The notes: generated by a model not told the origin, from the sequence alone. A stretch of DNA of 11,447 bases from Pseudomonadota bacterium (GCA_016195205.1 JACQAB010000056.1:1-11447), one strand, 5' to 3'. Counted from the first letter of the stretch, positions 1-6,654 are shown. Numbers and translations are program-made.

Positions 1-761
1 TTTGCGCGAAAGCGGCTTCCGCCGCGTGCAACGCCGCCTCGGCGGCGCGGATTTTCAGGTACAGAATGCCGGCCTCGGCCTTGCGGATCAGGTCGCCCAG
101 ATTGCGGTAACGGCTGGTTTGCCGCACTTGCGTTTTCAGCCCGCGCAGCTGCTGGTCCATGAGTTGCAGCTGGTCGCCGACGCGCGCCAGATTGGTTTCC
201 GCCGCCTTCAATTTCAATTCCGCCTCGTGCCGGCGCGCATGCAGGCCGGAAACGCCCGCCGCTTCTTCCAGAACCTGGCGGCGCTCTTCCGGCTTGGCGG
301 AAATGAGCGCGCTTACTTTTCCCTGGCTGACGATGCTGGTGGAATGCGCGCCTGTTGCTTGATCCGCAAAGAGAAGCTGCACGTCTTTCTGGCGCACCGG
401 GCGGCCGTTGATGCGGTAGTCGGAACCCATGCCGCGCTCGATGCGGCGCGTGATTTCCATTTCATCGTCGCTGTTGAATTCGGCCAGCGCGGTGCGCTGG
501 CGGTTATCCAGCACCAGCATCACCTCGGCCAGATTGCGCGCCGGGCGTCCGGCCGATCCGGCGAAAATCACATCGTCCATTTCACTGCCGCGCAGGCGCT
601 TGGCGGAATTTTCACCCATGCCCCAGCGCAGCGCCTCGACCACGTTCGACTTGCCGCAGCCATTGGGCCCGACAATGCCGGTCAGCCCCGTCGCGATGGG
701 GAATTCAACGGGCTCCACGAAAGACTTGAAGCCGGTGATCTTGAGCTTGGTGAACTGCATG
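1..761 (-). CDS. smc: Chromosome partition protein Smc, N-terminal part (runs off the left edge)
   Basis: Reading the minus strand from ATG at 761 gives 253 residues open to the window edge, so only the N-terminal head half and the start of the coiled coil are present. The protein starts MQFTKLKITGFKSF, as alphaproteobacterial Smc does. A Walker A loop (GPNGCGKSN, residues 31-39) is followed by the Smc-typical ALRW..GENSAK..RG segment (43-58). A Q-loop-like VSQGK lies at 144-148 and KPEERRQVLEEAAGVSG at 156-172. From about 175 it becomes Ala/Glu/Lys/Gln-rich heptad-like coiled coil. By family knowledge Smc is an ATP-dependent condensin-like dimer that compacts and segregates chromosomes with ScpA/ScpB. 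No strong Shine-Dalgarno is visible; the start rests on family alignment. It is the last gene of a minus-strand run after mepM and a 67-aa gene, but it also has its own likely promoter (837-865). Confidence 0.96.
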
Positions 762-793
762 GCCGTTTTGCGCCGGGGGCGTTTTAAATCAAT

Positions 794-814
794 CCGATAT
801 CAAAACGATATCGG
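794..814. promoter_or_regulatory. Perfect 8-bp inverted repeat in the smc leader
   Basis: CCGATATC (794-801) and GATATCGG (807-814) are separated by 5 bases (aaaac). It lies between the predicted smc transcription start (about 830) and the smc ATG at 761. It is not followed by a T-run on the minus strand, so it is not an obvious terminator for the 67-aa gene. It could be an operator or a leader hairpin; the binding protein is unknown. Confidence 0.5.
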
Positions 815-836
815 TTAAATCCTTTGATTCGACAGG

Positions 837-865
837 ATATTAGGCGGGTTTTGGGCGGGGATCAA
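837..865 (-). promoter_or_regulatory. Sigma70-like promoter for smc, with GANTC at the likely transcription start
   Basis: On the minus strand TTGATC (865-860) is followed after exactly 17 bases by TAATAT (842-837), a good housekeeping promoter. The transcription start would fall near 830, inside a GATTC/GAATC site (826-830) that CcrM would methylate. The promoter lies between the stop of the 67-aa gene and the smc ATG. Whether methylation changes its strength is inference. Confidence 0.55.
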
Positions 866-891
866 AGGAGAAATAAGCGCCGAAAGCCGTT

Positions 892-1095
892 CTATTTAAG
901 GCCTTTAGGAGCAAAGGCCCGGGCCAAAGTAGGCCAAACTTTTGGTAACACCACGAATTTTCTGCCGTCTGCTAATGTGATCGTGTGGCGATCAGTACGG
1001 GCGGGAGGCAATACCACGAGTGTTTTGCCGCTTCCTGGTTCGATCGTGGTGTCATCGGCCGCAACTTCTCGCTTGGCATCCAAAATTCCACTCAT
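892..1095 (-). CDS. Small hypothetical protein, 67 aa
   Basis: I do not recognise this protein. It is likely real because AAGGAGGG (1107-1100) sits 4 bases before the ATG at 1095, a near-perfect Shine-Dalgarno, and it begins only 36 bases after the mepM stop on the same strand, so the two are probably co-transcribed. There is no signal peptide or membrane segment. The protein is basic towards the C-terminus (KVWPTLARAFAPKGLK). VVLP occurs twice (residues 27-30 and 48-51), each after a Lys and each starting a similar hydrophobic strand, which suggests a tiny duplicated beta unit. The GSGKT at 21-25 resembles a P-loop but is too isolated to mean nucleotide binding. The plus-strand frame over the same bases has only a TTG start and no convincing ribosome site. 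Confidence 0.6.
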   Translation of the reverse strand: MSGILDAKREVAADDTTIEPGSGKTLVVLPPARTDRHTITLADGRKFVVLPKVWPTLARAFAPKGLK

Positions 1096-1131
1096 CAGGC
1101 CCTCCTTAAAAATTGATTTAGCTTTATAAGC

Positions 1132-2550
1132 TTACCGCGCCACTTCGCCGTTAATCTGGTTATGCGCGACTTTCACGCCCCGGCGCGCTTCGGCTTCGGC
1201 CACCAGCTGTTCAAAGGCGCTGTGCACCTTGGAGCGCCAGTCCTGGAACGCCATCAGCTGCTTGCCTTCCAGAACGATGTTGGTGGCCACGTTCACGGTC
1301 AGCGGATTGACCTGCTGGTTGTCGACCAGCACTTCGTAATGCAGATGCGGCCCGGTGGCGATGCCGCTGGCACCCACATAACCAATCACATCGCCCTGAT
1401 TGATGCGCGCGCCGCGCGTGATGCCGCGGCCGAACTGGCGCAAATGCGCATAGGCGGTGGACAGATGCCCGTTATGGCGAAGGCGGATATAGCGGCCATA
1501 ACCGCTGTGATAGCCCGCTTCCTCGACAATGCCGGCGCCCGCGGCGTAAATCGGCGCGCCCGAAGGAGCGCCGAAATCCACGCCCTTATGCATGCGCGAG
1601 AAGCCCAGGATGGGGTGCAGCCGCATGCCGAAACCCGAAGTGAGATGCGCGCCTTCCACCGGCGTGCGCAGCAGGCCTTTGCGCACCGATTTTCCGGTGG
1701 CGTCGTAATATTCAAAGCTGCCGGCCGGCATGGCCACGCGATAGATGGGAAGAATTTTTGGGCCGACTTGAAGCGCCGCGTAAATCAGCGTGGCGTCGCC
1801 CACGCCGTGGCCGTCCTCGTCGGTGGCCTGTTCATACAAAGTTTCAAACCGGTCGCCGGGCTTGATTTCGCGCTGGAAGTCGACCTGGTAGGAATAACTC
1901 TTGATCAGCGTGTTCAGCACGCCCGCCGGAATGCCGGCGCGCAGACCGGATTCATAAATGCCGTCCTGCACCGTGGCGCGCATGGCGAAGCGGTGTTTTT
2001 CGGGGATCACATCCTTGGTCTGGCCCTTGAAACCGTCTTCCGAAAGGCGCGCCACCGTCACCAGCTTGGTGGGGTCGGCACGCAGTTCCAAACCGCTGAA
2101 AACTTCGCCCGTATCGCCCCTTTTGAACAGCACGGCCACCTTCTGGCCGACAGCGATTTTGCGGGGATTCACATAAGCGCGCATGGCTTCCAGCGCCTTG
2201 GCCGCCTCGGTGCGGGTGATGCCCCCGGCCATCAGGCGCGAGGTCAGCGTTTCGCCGGGGCCGACCACCAGAGTGCGGCGGATCATGCCGTCGCGCTGCT
2301 CTTCCGAAACAAACACGGCGCGGCGCAGGGCGGCGCGGTTCTCGGCAACCATGGCGGAAAGGGAAGTGGGCGCGGGCAGCAGGTCGTCGGCCGGGGCTTC
2401 CGCCGTGACGATGTCCTGAATGACCGGATTGAGGAGATGGTAAAGGGCACCTTTGTCCTGGCCCTGCTCAAGATTAAGGGCATAGACAAAAGCAAAGCTG
2501 ATGCCGGAAAGCATCAGGAGAAGAGTGGTTCCTAGACGGCTCAATAACAC
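1132..2550 (-). CDS. mepM: M23-family murein DD-endopeptidase, MepM-like
   Basis: 472 residues. A hydrophobic N-terminal segment (about 4-25) anchors or exports it to the periplasm. An OapA/LysM-like region (about 91-142, with VGPGETL and VGQKVAVLF) is followed by the usual linker domain and a C-terminal peptidase M23 domain (about 300-420). The zinc site is complete: His321 and Asp325 in HKGVDFG and His404 in GPHLHYE, with catalytic His369 (AYAHL) and His402. By family knowledge such enzymes cleave D-Ala-mDAP cross-links to make room for new peptidoglycan. The start is GTG at 2550, 6 bases after an in-frame TAG, with AAAGG about 10 bases upstream; TTG at codon 3 is the only close alternative. 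The gene has a long structured leader and shares a divergent region with another cell-wall-related gene. The catalytic assignment is firm; the symbol is by resemblance. Confidence 0.93.
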   Translation of the reverse strand: MLLSRLGTTLLLMLSGISFAFVYALNLEQGQDKGALYHLLNPVIQDIVTAEAPADDLLPAPTSLSAMVAENRAALRRAVFVSEEQRDGMIRRTLVVGPGETLTSRLMAGGITRTEAAKALEAMRAYVNPRKIAVGQKVAVLFKRGDTGEVFSGLELRADPTKLVTVARLSEDGFKGQTKDVIPEKHRFAMRATVQDGIYESGLRAGIPAGVLNTLIKSYSYQVDFQREIKPGDRFETLYEQATDEDGHGVGDATLIYAALQVGPKILPIYRVAMPAGSFEYYDATGKSVRKGLLRTPVEGAHLTSGFGMRLHPILGFSRMHKGVDFGAPSGAPIYAAGAGIVEEAGYHSGYGRYIRLRHNGHLSTAYAHLRQFGRGITRGARINQGDVIGYVGASGIATGPHLHYEVLVDNQQVNPLTVNVATNIVLEGKQLMAFQDWRSKVHSAFEQLVAEAEARRGVKVAHNQINGEVAR

Positions 2551-2637
2551 GAAGGGCTAACCTTTTGGTTCAACCGGAGGGAGACCTCGAAGCGACACCG
2601 TTAATAAAGGCCTGTAAAACCTTGGGTTTCTTTGCAC

Positions 2638-2732
2638 TACCAGAAAGGGGGTGGGAGCCCTTCGCTTCGTTTCTTGCCCGAAGCCACTCTGGTATGCTGC
2701 CCCACGATGTCCGTTAAGGACCATCAAGGGGC
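2638..2732 (-). ncRNA. Candidate structured RNA: two adjacent stem-loops in the mepM leader
   Basis: Stem-loop A: GCCCC (2699-2703) pairs with GGGGC (2728-2732). After a 2x2 internal loop, GATGTCC (2706-2712) pairs with GGA-CATC (2718-2725, one bulged C) around a 5-base loop: about 12 pairs in 34 bases. Stem-loop B: TACCAGA (2638-2644), GTGG (2651-2654) and CTTCG (2665-2669) pair with one unbroken 16-base stretch, CGAAG-CCAC-TCTGGTA (2679-2694), around a 9-base loop. Only 4 bases separate A from B. The minus strand is favoured because a TTGACA element lies just upstream, which would place both in the 5' leader of mepM. I compared it from memory with 6S, SRP and tmRNA and saw no match. It could be a regulatory leader, an independent small RNA or a palindromic repeat. 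Confidence 0.4.
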
Positions 2733-2745
2733 CGTAAGCGTTGGA

Positions 2746-2774
2746 CGTAACCAAAACCATCCGTGACCTGTCAA
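2746..2774 (-). promoter_or_regulatory. Candidate promoter for mepM or the structured RNA
   Basis: On the minus strand TTGACA (2774-2769) is a consensus -35 box. Seventeen bases on is GTTACG (2751-2746), a poor -10 match. Transcription would start near 2738, just ahead of the two stem-loops, giving a leader of about 190 bases. The -35 is convincing; the -10 is weak, so an activator may be needed. A GAATC site (2779-2783) abuts the -35. Confidence 0.35.
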
Positions 2775-2778
2775 CCCG

Positions 2779-2813
2779 GAATCTTTTTACAAACTGTGGA
2801 TAAGTTCCGAGTC
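2779..2813. promoter_or_regulatory. DnaA box flanked by two GANTC methylation sites
   Basis: TGTGGATAA (2795-2803) is a perfect DnaA box (TTATCCACA on the minus strand). GAATC (2779-2783) lies 11 bases to one side and GAGTC (2809-2813) 5 bases to the other. The cluster sits at the upstream edge of the mepM promoter candidate and in the region upstream of the SEL1 gene. DnaA and CcrM-controlled regulation is known in Caulobacter; its action here is inferred. Confidence 0.5.
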
Positions 2814-2926
2814 GCCTAAAAAAACAATAGCTTCTGCAAAGCCTAAGCATCAAAAACTTGTACTTCTGTTAAAAAATCGTGATTCGACGGTTTTTGCCGT
2901 AATCAAGCAACAGAGGCTTCTCTTCC

Positions 2927-4357
2927 ATGGCTCAGGCTGGCGCGCGTGCGCATATCAACCAGAACGAAGAAGCCTACGAGGAAGAGGACGAACACGCCCT
3001 CGACCCCTCGCTGGATACCGCCCTGCGGCTGGCCCATCACGCCCAGCGCCTGAAGGCGATGGAAATCAGCATGGAAAATCTTGCCCATGCGCTCCATGCC
3101 TTTAAGGCTGATCAGCGTCATCTGTTCCGCCGTCAAACCATTATCTCTCTGATCATCGGCGCCATCTGCCTTGCCGCCACCGCCGGAGGAATGGCTTTGG
3201 CAGGTAAACATTCCCGCGCCGTAACTGCACCCCCTCCCGTAGCGGCAGCTGGGCCCGTCGCACCGGCACCCATGACGGTAACCATTGCGGCACCTGTTCC
3301 TGTTGCTGCAAACCCTGTGCCGGTCGCGCCCGCCGCCCCACAACCCGCCCCCGTGGTGATCGAAAACCCCGCCCCGCCGCCGGTGGCCATGGGACGTTAC
3401 GAGCAAGCACCGAAACCCGCCGTGATTCCCCGTCCGCTCAGCGCGTTTGAAACGGCGGTGGCGATGCGTCTTTCGGCCACCTCGCAAACTTTGCCGGAAA
3501 GCTGGAAACCGATTTTTGACCGCGAGACTTCAGGCGACAAACGCGCCAAGCTACAAGTCGCGGCGAAATTCCTGAAGGGCGATGGCGTGCGGCCGGATCC
3601 GGCTTTTGCCGTCAGCCTCATTCGCCAGGGCGCCGAAGGTGGTAACCGCGAAGCGATGATGTGGCTTGCCTACAGCTACGAGGCGGGCACTTTCGGCAAG
3701 CCTGATTTCGCCACCGCCGCGCGCTGGTTCCAGGAAGCCGCCAAGTCAGGCGTTACTTCCGCGTTTGGCGAGCTTGGCAAATTATATGAAAAAGGCATCG
3801 ATGGCGCGCCCGATCCGGAAACGGCCTTGGCGTGGTATCAGCGCGCCCAGGCCGCGGGCGATACCAAAGCCGCGGCCGCGGTGCAGCGCCTGCGCCGATC
3901 GATGATGTCGGAAAACGTGCAGCTTGCCGCTGAACCCAACGGGCCCGCCCCGGCGAAGAAAGCCAGCGTTCCCGACCCCGCCGCCGCGCCGTCGCGACCC
4001 GCCATTCTAACTCCGGCACGCATCGCCCGCACCCCGGAAGGCCGTATACCTGATTCCGTCGCCGCCGCGCGCGCGCCCATGAGCGCGCGTGAACTCCCCG
4101 TGCCGGAGGCGCAGGACGAAGCCCCCGCGGCTGCGGAAGAACAAACTGCTGATCCGGAACGCATGGCCGATATCCGCGCCGCGCAGCGCATGCTGAAGGT
4201 GCTGGGCTATAAAATCGACAAGCCCGACGGCGCGCTGGGCCCGCAAACGATAGCGGCGATCAAGGCCTATCAGCGTGACCACGCTGCCTATCCCGACGGG
4301 CAGTTTTCTTCCGAGCTGCTGGAAAGCCTGACGCAGGAAATAAGGTTCGGGAATTAG
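2927..4357 (+). CDS. Membrane-anchored SEL1-repeat protein with C-terminal peptidoglycan-binding domain (PodJ-like layout)
   Basis: 476 residues. An acidic cytoplasmic N-terminus (about 1-60, with EEAYEEEDEHALD and a helical AHHAQRLKAMEISMENL stretch) leads to one transmembrane helix (about 71-92). A long Pro/Ala/Val-rich linker follows (about 98-170), then three SEL1-like TPR repeats (about 208-313, with repeating A..WF/YQ.AA..G signatures), a second Ala/Pro-rich linker (about 335-405) and a PG_binding_1 domain (about 412-470; AQRMLKVLGY, DGALGPQT, AIKAYQRD). The order, helix then periplasmic SEL1 then peptidoglycan binding, resembles the C-terminal half of polarity factor PodJ and related cell-wall scaffolds, but the PodJ coiled coil is missing. 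A scaffold tying a cytoplasmic partner to the wall is a reasonable inference. The ATG is preceded by AGAGG 11 bases upstream. It diverges from the mepM endopeptidase. Confidence 0.85.
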   Translation: MAQAGARAHINQNEEAYEEEDEHALDPSLDTALRLAHHAQRLKAMEISMENLAHALHAFKADQRHLFRRQTIISLIIGAICLAATAGGMALAGKHSRAVTAPPPVAAAGPVAPAPMTVTIAAPVPVAANPVPVAPAAPQPAPVVIENPAPPPVAMGRYEQAPKPAVIPRPLSAFETAVAMRLSATSQTLPESWKPIFDRETSGDKRAKLQVAAKFLKGDGVRPDPAFAVSLIRQGAEGGNREAMMWLAYSYEAGTFGKPDFATAARWFQEAAKSGVTSAFGELGKLYEKGIDGAPDPETALAWYQRAQAAGDTKAAAAVQRLRRSMMSENVQLAAEPNGPAPAKKASVPDPAAAPSRPAILTPARIARTPEGRIPDSVAAARAPMSARELPVPEAQDEAPAAAEEQTADPERMADIRAAQRMLKVLGYKIDKPDGALGPQTIAAIKAYQRDHAAYPDGQFSSELLESLTQEIRFGN

Positions 4358-4371
4358 CCGGATTATAGAGC

Positions 4372-4671
4372 TTATGGATTGCGCAGCTCGGCTTCGGAGG
4401 CCCGAACATAATGGGGCTTTGTTGTTCCATAGGGCCGTTGGTAACGATACCAGTTTTCCCCATTCACCACGCCAATTGAAATATCCGTGCCCGGAGCGGC
4501 CACGTGCGCTGTGCCTTTTTCCACCTGCTCTATGGCTCGTCCGTTAGAAGATGGCGCATCAAGCGTAGTGGTGTTGGCCTTAAAAAGCAGCCACTTCTCA
4601 GTTACCGGGGACCATTGGGTGTTTTGGGCGGCATCTTTGGCAAATTGCCGAGTGGTTACAGAATCATCCAT
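4372..4671 (-). CDS. Small hypothetical protein with a possible SH3-like fold, 99 aa
   Basis: I do not recognise a family with certainty. AGAGG lies 9 bases before the ATG at 4671, so translation is plausible, and the gene ends 14 bases from the convergent SEL1 gene. Residues about 30-97 follow the rhythm of a bacterial SH3 domain: a first strand with TTTLDAPSSNG, then EQVEKGT, then a GENWYRYQ strand and a closing HYVRASEAEL resembling the usual G(Y/W)V...L end. No signal peptide is seen, which is unusual because most SH3b domains act outside the cytoplasm; the first 28 residues are polar. Base composition is less GC-rich than in the neighbouring core genes, which may mean recent acquisition. 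The SH3 assignment is a pattern impression only. Confidence 0.55.
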   Translation of the reverse strand: MDDSVTTRQFAKDAAQNTQWSPVTEKWLLFKANTTTLDAPSSNGRAIEQVEKGTAHVAAPGTDISIGVVNGENWYRYQRPYGTTKPHYVRASEAELRNP

Positions 4672-4780
4672 TCTGAAAATCCTCTAAAAAATGCACCGCC
4701 CAGTGTAAATAGCTCCGATGAATATTGGCTTAAATTACAAAAAAATGAAGAAACAGAATGGTTTATATTGCAACGCGTTT

Positions 4781-5653
4781 TCACCCTATCCCCGTCACTG
4801 CCACCCAATATTCCCGGATCTGGCGGCGGATTTTTTCGGCGGCATGGCGCGCTTCCGGCTCTTGCGCGAAAAGTCCGAAACACGTCGCGCCCGCGCCCGA
4901 CATGCGCGCCAGCAAGCAGCCCGGCTGGTCCTCCAGCATGGCCAGCACGTTTTCAATCGCCCCACAGAGCTGGATGGCCACCGCCTGCAAATCATTGCGG
5001 CGCAGGGCAAGCGCCGCGGCGAACTCCTCCACCGTGGCGAATCTTTTTTCGAACCGCGCGGGCGGGCTGAAAGGCCCTTGAAGCAAAGCAAATACCGCCG
5101 CGGTGGGCAGCGGAATATAAGGATTGATCAGCACCAAAAAAGCGCGCGGCTGCTTCAGCGCGGGGGCGGTGTCGTGCCCCGTTCCATCCAGATAACAGGG
5201 CGTGCCCGACAGGCAGGGATAAACATCGGCGCCGGTTTCGCGCGCGGCCTCGGAAATTGCCGGGTGGTCTTTCTCGAGATGCCAGAATTTTGCCGCCGCA
5301 CGCAGAGCTGCACCCGCGTCGGCCGATCCGCCGCCGATGCCCGAAGCCAGCGGCAAATTTTTATGCAGCGTCACGGCGATGTTCAGCGGCTTCTGCACCT
5401 TGGCCGCCAGCGCGCGCAGCGCCTTGGTGACCAGGTTTTTTTCGGCATCCTCCTGTTTCAACCCCAAGGCCTGCGGCCCTTCGATTTTCAGGCTATAAGC
5501 TGCCGCCTCGCTCAACTCGACCCGGTCGGCGGCGGCGCTGCCGGGGGCGGCGAACACCACCAGGCTGTCCAACAGGTGATAGCCGTCGCTGCGCTTGCCC
5601 AGCACATGCAGGTAAAGGTTGATTTTGGCAGGGGCGTGTTCGGTGATGACCAT
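4781..5653 (-). CDS. ispE: 4-diphosphocytidyl-2-C-methyl-D-erythritol kinase
   Basis: 290 residues from the ATG at 5653. The enzyme phosphorylates CDP-methylerythritol at the 2-hydroxyl in the MEP pathway that supplies isopentenyl diphosphate for quinones, undecaprenyl carrier and hopanoids. The GHMP-kinase hallmarks are all there: the substrate-side PAKINLYLHV (8-17) with catalytic Lys10 and GYHLLDSL (24-31), the ATP loop PLASGIGGGSADAGAA (101-116), GADVYPC (141-147) with catalytic Asp143, and the C-terminal glycine motif MSGAGATCFGLF (251-262). Length is normal for the family. A GTG at 5704 would add 17 residues, but family members begin just before the PAKINL motif, so the inner ATG is preferred; its ribosome site is weak. 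It is divergent from ymdB across a large palindrome. Confidence 0.95.
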   Translation of the reverse strand: MVITEHAPAKINLYLHVLGKRSDGYHLLDSLVVFAAPGSAAADRVELSEAAAYSLKIEGPQALGLKQEDAEKNLVTKALRALAAKVQKPLNIAVTLHKNLPLASGIGGGSADAGAALRAAAKFWHLEKDHPAISEAARETGADVYPCLSGTPCYLDGTGHDTAPALKQPRAFLVLINPYIPLPTAAVFALLQGPFSPPARFEKRFATVEEFAAALALRRNDLQAVAIQLCGAIENVLAMLEDQPGCLLARMSGAGATCFGLFAQEPEARHAAEKIRRQIREYWVAVTGIG

Positions 5654-5712
5654 AAGAAATCTCGTGGAGAATTTAAGCTTATTATGCTTTCTTACTCCCA
5701 TCACAGGGCGTC

Positions 5713-5839
5713 TGCAAAGCCGCTAGGCCGAGGCAGATGCGCAGGTGTTTCGAGAACCGGCGCGCAGCGTACGTTTAAGTACGTGAGCACCGGAAGCGCA
5801 GAAACACCAAGCAGATGCCCGGCATAGTCAGGCTTTGCA
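5713..5839. repeat. Long imperfect palindrome between divergent ispE and ymdB
   Basis: Nested inverted arms converge on a centre near 5776: TGCAAAGCC (5713-5721) with GGCTTTGCA (5831-5839); CTAGGCCG (5723-5730) with CGGCATAG (5819-5826, one mismatch); GGTGTTTC (5744-5751) with GAAACACC (5801-5808); CCGG (5757-5760) with CCGG (5790-5793); and CGTAC (5768-5772) with GTACG (5779-5783). The right end stops one base before the ymdB ATG. Inside it GCAGATGC also occurs as a direct repeat (5733-5740 and 5811-5818). It occupies most of the gap between two divergent genes, so both promoters must be in or beside it. It looks like a dispersed palindromic element or a cruciform/RNA-forming regulator. Confidence 0.6.
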
Positions 5840-5840
5840 C

Positions 5841-6644
5841 ATGAAAATCCTATTCCTAGGCGACATCATGGGCCGTTCCGGGCGCGAGGCGGTGGCCAAG
5901 CACCTGCCGGCGCTGAAGACCCGGCATCAGCCCGACTTTACACTCGCCAATGCCGAGAACGCCGCCGCGGGCTATGGGTTGACCCAGAAAATCGCCTCCG
6001 AGCTTTTGGGCCTGGGCATCGACGTGCTCACCAACGGCAATCATGTGTGGGACCAGAAGGAATTCCTTTCCACCATCGGCGGCGACAAGCGCTGCATCCG
6101 CCCCTGCAATTTCCCCAAAGACACGCCGGGCGCCGGGCATATTCTTCTGAAAAACGATAAGGGCAAGAGGTTGCTGGTGATCAATGCCATGTGCCGGCTG
6201 TTCATGGACGCGCTGGATGATCCTTTCGCCACGGTGGAGGCGCTGGTCGCCGAACACCCTCTGGGCAAAGCCGCCGACGGCATTTTCCTGGACATCCACG
6301 GCGAGGCCTCATCCGAAAAACAGGGCATGGCCAATTATCTGGACGGGCGCGTCACCGCCGTGATCGGCACCCACACCCATGTGCCCACCGCCGATACGCG
6401 CGTGCTGCCCAAGGGGACGGCCTATCAAACCGATACCGGCATGTGCGGCGATTACGACAGCGTGATCGGCATGAAAAAAGACCAGGCGGTGTTCCGTTTC
6501 CTGCGCAAATATTCGTTCGAGCGCCTGGCCCCCGCCGAGGGCGAAGGCACCGTCTGCGGCGCGGTGGTAGAAAGCGACGATGCCACCGGATTAGCCAAAA
6601 ACATGACGGCGGTTTGCGTGGGCGGGGTTTTGGGAGCGAGATAG
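5841..6644 (+). CDS. ymdB: YmdB-family metallophosphoesterase (TIGR00282 type)
   Basis: 267 residues from the ATG at 5841; the TTG two codons earlier is an unlikely start. The two-metal phosphoesterase ligands match Bacillus YmdB: Asp8 (LGDIMGRSGR), Glu39 and Asn40 (NAENAAAGYG), Asn67 and His68 (TNGNHVWD), His153 (DIHGEASSEK), and His178 and His180 (GTHTHVPTAD). A C-terminal DTGMCGDYDSVIGM segment (198-211) is typical of the family. Bacillus YmdB hydrolyses 2',3'-cyclic nucleotides and affects biofilm and RNA turnover; the function in alphaproteobacteria is less defined. It should not be confused with the E. coli macrodomain protein also called YmdB. Expression probably starts inside the upstream palindrome. 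A stem-loop in the downstream repeat followed by TTTTTAT may end transcription. Confidence 0.93.
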   Translation: MKILFLGDIMGRSGREAVAKHLPALKTRHQPDFTLANAENAAAGYGLTQKIASELLGLGIDVLTNGNHVWDQKEFLSTIGGDKRCIRPCNFPKDTPGAGHILLKNDKGKRLLVINAMCRLFMDALDDPFATVEALVAEHPLGKAADGIFLDIHGEASSEKQGMANYLDGRVTAVIGTHTHVPTADTRVLPKGTAYQTDTGMCGDYDSVIGMKKDQAVFRFLRKYSFERLAPAEGEGTVCGAVVESDDATGLAKNMTAVCVGGVLGAR

Positions 6645-6654
6645 TTATTTTAAA

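Larger units (their letters stand above)
2551..2926. promoter_or_regulatory. 376-bp divergent regulatory region between mepM and the SEL1 gene
   Basis: This is the longest stretch without a gene. From left to right it holds the mepM ribosome-binding site inside a small AACC/GGTT hairpin (2559-2570), a 5-bp hairpin (2617-2629), two larger stem-loops (2638-2732), a promoter element facing mepM (2746-2774), a DnaA box with flanking GANTC sites (2779-2813), and a further GATTC (2881-2885) about 40 bases before the SEL1 start. It is visibly more AT-rich than the flanking genes. A 98-codon minus-strand frame crosses it but has no coding character. Confidence 0.6.

Noticed and set aside
2..818. Plus-strand frames over the first 800 bases
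   Set aside because: They are antisense to the Smc N-terminus, which is unmistakable on the minus strand although it runs off the edge.
952..1035. P-loop ATPase reading of the 67-aa protein (GSGKT)
   Set aside because: The protein is far too short for a P-loop fold and lacks a Walker B strand.
824..1129. A 101-codon plus-strand frame opposite the 67-aa gene
   Set aside because: It has a TTG start inside the smc promoter and no ribosome site, whereas the minus-strand gene has a near-perfect Shine-Dalgarno.
1162..2535. A 457-codon plus-strand frame opposite mepM
   Set aside because: The minus strand encodes a complete M23 peptidase with all metal ligands. The antisense frame stays open only because of GC-rich codon use, and its His/Ala/Gly-rich product has no family character.
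2638..2732. 6S RNA, SRP RNA or tmRNA
   Set aside because: The hairpins stand side by side rather than in one long bubble-bearing stem, there is no SRP tetraloop/core match, and no tmRNA tag-like frame is seen.
2833..2843. Shared 11-mer TCTGCAAAGCC with 5711-5721
   Set aside because: A shared 11-mer is expected by chance in a window of this size, and the flanks do not match.
2557..2853. A 98-codon minus-strand frame ending just before mepM
   Set aside because: Arg-rich product without family resemblance, crossing two strong stem-loops, a DnaA box and a promoter; better read as regulatory DNA.
4718..5827. A 369-codon plus-strand frame opposite ispE
   Set aside because: IspE on the minus strand has every GHMP-kinase motif; the plus frame is its shadow and ends inside the palindrome.
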